The position numbers and the translations under genes are program-made. A stretch of 64,000 nt of DNA from Byssothecium circinans (taxonomy: Eukaryota; Ascomycota; Dothideomycetes; Pleosporales; Massarinaceae): NCBI GenBank assembly GCA_010015675.1, contig ML977000.1, forward strand, positions 165,905 through 229,904, in the 5' to 3' direction. Below, one piece after another: positions 61,523 through 64,000 of this stretch. How positions within the stretch are numbered: position 1 is the stretch's first letter; each line of letters begins with the position of its first letter. The notes under the pieces are model-generated. The model made no database searches. It was given only the letters and a program-made list of their open reading frames with translations, and was not told the origin of the DNA.

Positions 61523-63211
61523 ATGGCTCAGAAATTGAGCGCCCCGCCTCAAATGGCATCTACCTCGAGCCAGAAGCCGATACACTCAGTCGTCATCGAC
61601 ACAGGACCACTGATCAACAACACGATCTCAATATCTACAATCATTGGATCAGCAGAGCAACTGTATACCACGCCGGCCATCATTTCCGAAATCCGCGATG
61701 CCGCTACCAGGTCACGAGTCGAGACGACTCTTATGCCATTTCTGAACATTAAGACTCCTACGCCTGCTAGCTATGAGGTCGTGGCCGCCTTCGCGAAAAA
61801 GACGGGCGACTTTTCGGTGTTGAGTAGACAGGATCTGGGTATCTTGGCGTTGGCGTATGAAGTGCATTGCGAGAGGCATGGTGGGAGTTTTGGGCTGAGG
61901 GACTCGCCTGGAAAGCCGGTGAAGAAGACAGCGGAGGAAGAGGAAGCTGATAGGCTGGCCGAAGAGAAGAGAAAGGAAGCGAAGGCTGCGGGTGCGAAGG
62001 GGAAGGAAGAAGAAAAACTAGCACGCCAGCGAAAGAGGGACCAGGAAGCGGAAAACAAGGCAGATGGGCCGCAGTCAAAGGGCAGGTTTGAAGAGCAAGA
62101 CAAAGAGAAGAATGTTATGGATCAGGAGCTAGAAGCGAACGTTCAGGACCAAGATCAAGAGGAGAAGCCGGACGAGGAAGTGTGGGAGACAGTCGAAAAG
62201 AAAACTAGGACCAAGAGATCATGGAAGTCGAAGAAGGCGCCAACAAAAGGGACGCAACAGCAGAGGGGCCACCTCAAGGAGGATGCACATGCTGGTGATG
62301 GTGTCAGCGCTGCAGTAGAGGAAGAGAACTCAACAGCAGCAGGAGAGTCGGCACAAACTGTTTCTCCGACAGCAGAAAAGCCGCTAGATGAACCGGCCAC
62401 AAAGGATAAAGCATCACAGAGCCCTTCCCAACCCGAGGCCGAAGCTCCGACAGAACAAGCAGGCGAAGCTTCTTCTCCAGCGCTAGAGCAAAACATGTCC
62501 GATCTGCAAATCTCTCAACCTAACCAAGAACCGCCGGTTGACTCCGCCGCGCCCACCTCCGAAGACGACTCAGAAGATGACTGGATAACGCCTGACAACC
62601 TCACAAAGCAGCAGGCCAAGGACTTTGGTGCTTCTCCCGTCTCCCTCTCCACTGACCAACCCCAAATCCCCGTCGCAACAATGACCACGGACTACGCCAT
62701 GCAAAACGTTCTGCTCCAGATGAACCTCAACCTTCTCTCCCCTGCCATGCAGCGTATCCGCAAGATCCGCACGACTATCCTACGCTGCCAAGCTTGCTTC
62801 CACACCACCAAGCAAATGGACAAGCAATTCTGCCCAAGCTGCGGCGGGCCAACAATGGCCCGTGTGTCATGCAGCACTGACGCAAAGGGTGTTTTCCGAA
62901 TCCATCTTAGCAAGAACTATCAAGTTAATAAGAGGGGAAACAAGTACAGTGTACCTAAGCCTGTGGCAGGGACTGCCAACGGGAAGCTACGGGAGAAAGG
63001 TGGTGGTCAAGGTGGTTGGGGGAGGGATCTGGTGCTTAGTGAGGATCAGAAGGAGTACACGAGGCGGATTGAGGAGAGCTCGAGGATGAAGACAAGGGAT
63101 TTGATGGATGCGGACTATTTACCTGGCATTTTGACGGGGCATCGGGAGAGGGCTGGCGGAAGGCCAAAGGTTGGGGCTGGGAAGACAATCAATTCACGGA
63201 AGAAGTTCTAG
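61523..63211 (+). CDS. NOB1: 20S pre-rRNA D-site endonuclease Nob1
   Basis: An intronless frame of 562 residues from ATG 61523. Nob1 is the PIN-domain nuclease that cuts the 3' end of 18S rRNA in late pre-40S particles in the cytoplasm. The PIN domain starts with Val-Val-Ile-Asp-Thr-Gly-Pro-Leu-Ile (first catalytic Asp at about residue 26) and contains Thr-Pro-Ala-Ile-Ile-Ser-Glu-Ile and Arg-Gln-Asp-Leu-Gly-Ile-Leu-Ala-Leu. A long Lys/Glu/Gln-rich charged insert (about 130-370) follows, longer than in yeast (459 residues total). Then come Asp-Trp-Ile-Thr-Pro-Asp-Asn-Leu, Thr-Thr-Asp-Tyr-Ala-Met-Gln-Asn-Val-Leu, and the zinc ribbon Cys-Gln-Ala-Cys ... Cys-Pro-Ser-Cys-Gly-Gly. The C-terminal Lys-Tyr-Ser-Val-Pro-Lys-Pro and Arg-Lys-Lys-Phe end are also family-typical. 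Confidence 0.95.
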   Translation: MAQKLSAPPQMASTSSQKPIHSVVIDTGPLINNTISISTIIGSAEQLYTTPAIISEIRDAATRSRVETTLMPFLNIKTPTPASYEVVAAFAKKTGDFSVLSRQDLGILALAYEVHCERHGGSFGLRDSPGKPVKKTAEEEEADRLAEEKRKEAKAAGAKGKEEEKLARQRKRDQEAENKADGPQSKGRFEEQDKEKNVMDQELEANVQDQDQEEKPDEEVWETVEKKTRTKRSWKSKKAPTKGTQQQRGHLKEDAHAGDGVSAAVEEENSTAAGESAQTVSPTAEKPLDEPATKDKASQSPSQPEAEAPTEQAGEASSPALEQNMSDLQISQPNQEPPVDSAAPTSEDDSEDDWITPDNLTKQQAKDFGASPVSLSTDQPQIPVATMTTDYAMQNVLLQMNLNLLSPAMQRIRKIRTTILRCQACFHTTKQMDKQFCPSCGGPTMARVSCSTDAKGVFRIHLSKNYQVNKRGNKYSVPKPVAGTANGKLREKGGGQGGWGRDLVLSEDQKEYTRRIEESSRMKTRDLMDADYLPGILTGHRERAGGRPKVGAGKTINSRKKF

Positions 63212-63394
63212 GTGGAGGAAGATTTGAAATGAAATCATGACGGGTAACATGGGAAGAGGCCGTTGGGATACCAAGCATTAGACAGGCGTTGTGGGTTATA
63301 AAAGTCTGTTCCCTTTATCTGGACCTCTTTAAAATTATGAAATGGGTATCTTAACATAACATATAAAATCTTACACATCCTCCCCACCGTCGCA

Positions 63395-64000
63395 TCATCG
63401 ATCCATGCCCCAAACAACGACATTTCCATCCCCTCCAGCACTAGCCCACTCTTTCCTGGTCTTACAAAACGCCACCGCAGAGACAAAGTCTTTCTTCTCC
63501 TTCACCCTATCTGCTGTACCCTTGCCCTTCACCTCCCTCATTTCCGCATGCCTAAACTTATGCAGGCATTCTCCCTCCAGCAAATCCCACGCAAACACCA
63601 TTCCATCATCACTCCCACTAACGACCACACTATCGTTCAGTCCAAGCGTACTCCGTACCCTCAGGTCGGTATTCACGAATGCCTCATCGCGATACGCCTT
63701 AAGCAGCTGCCCATTCCCCCGATCCATCAACCGGACCGTAGAATCCAGACTCGAGACCAACATCTCAGTCCCCTTCTTCGACACAGCCAGACTTGTAACC
63801 GGATATCCAATAACATCAACCTGACACATTCCCATCCTCAGATCATAGCTCCTGACCTTACCGTCGACACTGCCGCTTATTATCTCGCCGTCGCGAACAA
63901 CGACGTCTGTGACGCTGTCCTTGGCTTCGTCGAATGTCATTATGGGCTTGTAGGCGTTCGATTTGACGTCCCATATCCTCACCGTCCCATCGAAACTCGC
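63395..64000 (-). CDS. WD40 protein, WDR83/MORG1-like (partial, cut by window edge)
   Basis: The last 201 residues of a WD40 beta-propeller; the frame is still open at 64000, so the N-terminal repeats lie outside. Repeats are visible as Val-Arg-Ile-Trp-Asp, Val-Arg-Ser-Tyr-Asp, Val-Arg-Leu-Met-Asp, Val-Phe-Ala-Trp-Asp and Val-Val-Val-Trp-Gly endings, with Gly-Ser-Asp-Asp-Gly before the fourth. The order, with Val-Ser-Ser-Leu-Asp-Ser-Thr-Val-Arg-Leu and Tyr-Arg-Asp-Glu near the third blade, fits WDR83/MORG1, a small seven-bladed scaffold linked to MAP-kinase organisation and to splicing complexes. A Lys-rich insert before the final blade is lineage-specific. No intron is seen in this part. It converges with NOB1, with 183 nt between the stop codons. 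Confidence 0.8.
   Translation of the reverse strand, partial: ASFDGTVRIWDVKSNAYKPIMTFDEAKDSVTDVVVRDGEIISGSVDGKVRSYDLRMGMCQVDVIGYPVTSLAVSKKGTEMLVSSLDSTVRLMDRGNGQLLKAYRDEAFVNTDLRVRSTLGLNDSVVVSGSDDGMVFAWDLLEGECLHKFRHAEMREVKGKGTADRVKEKKDFVSAVAFCKTRKEWASAGGDGNVVVWGMDR

Noticed and set aside
1..64000. CRISPR arrays, bacterial operons, rRNA genes
   Set aside because: No spaced direct repeats of CRISPR form, no Shine-Dalgarno-style gene packing and no rRNA sequence were seen; the window is eukaryotic throughout.

Overview
The window looks like nuclear DNA of a filamentous ascomycete, most likely a Dothideomycete (Pleosporales-like). The taxon is inferred from gene content and style, not proven. Introns are short (about 41-145 nt) with GT(R)NGT donors and CTRAY branch sites close to the acceptor. 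The families are fungal: Zn2Cys6 regulator, class I terpene synthase, CFEM-like membrane protein, DUF4048-like protein and a Sid1/SepL-type germinal-centre kinase. The right-hand gene is cut by the window edge. Exon boundaries below come from reading splice signals and reading phase by eye.

Layout. 0-7 kb: a hotdog thioesterase, a P450 relic on the minus strand, an interrupted gene running into a ~0.8 kb polypyrimidine tract, and a caspase-like (C14) protein. 7-25.6 kb is a housekeeping block: a large disordered AT-hook protein, CFD1, a small secreted Cys-rich protein, S-adenosylmethionine decarboxylase with a spliced upstream ORF, an epoxide-hydrolase-like pseudoenzyme, HID1, and XPB/Ssl2 helicase divergent from HID1.

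26.5-46.1 kb is an accessory region that reads as a decaying terpenoid-type gene cluster. It holds an SDR pseudogene, an apparently intact Zn2Cys6 transcription factor with two probable GC-AG introns, an intact class I terpene synthase with a 34-bp minisatellite just upstream, a frameshifted secreted carboxylesterase, an intact cupin whose start codon is split by an intron, an intact SDR, a P450 pseudogene with a ~230-bp in-place inversion, a berberine-bridge-type oxidoreductase relic, a truncated tRNA-Lys and a frameshifted SDR. A dispersed repeat occurs twice in this region.

47-64 kb returns to conserved content: a CFEM-like membrane protein, Sid1/SepL-type kinase, DUF4048-like protein, TIM22, an unrecognised 253-residue four-exon protein, a 3.3 kb stretch with no gene I can support, NOB1, and the 3' part of a WDR83/MORG1-like WD40 protein.

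The cluster genes make sense together: the terpene synthase builds a hydrocarbon, P450, BBE-type oxidase and SDRs would oxidise it, the esterase would trim acyl groups, and the Zn2Cys6 protein would regulate. With P450, BBE, two SDRs and the esterase damaged, the original full product is probably no longer made, though the synthase itself looks functional.
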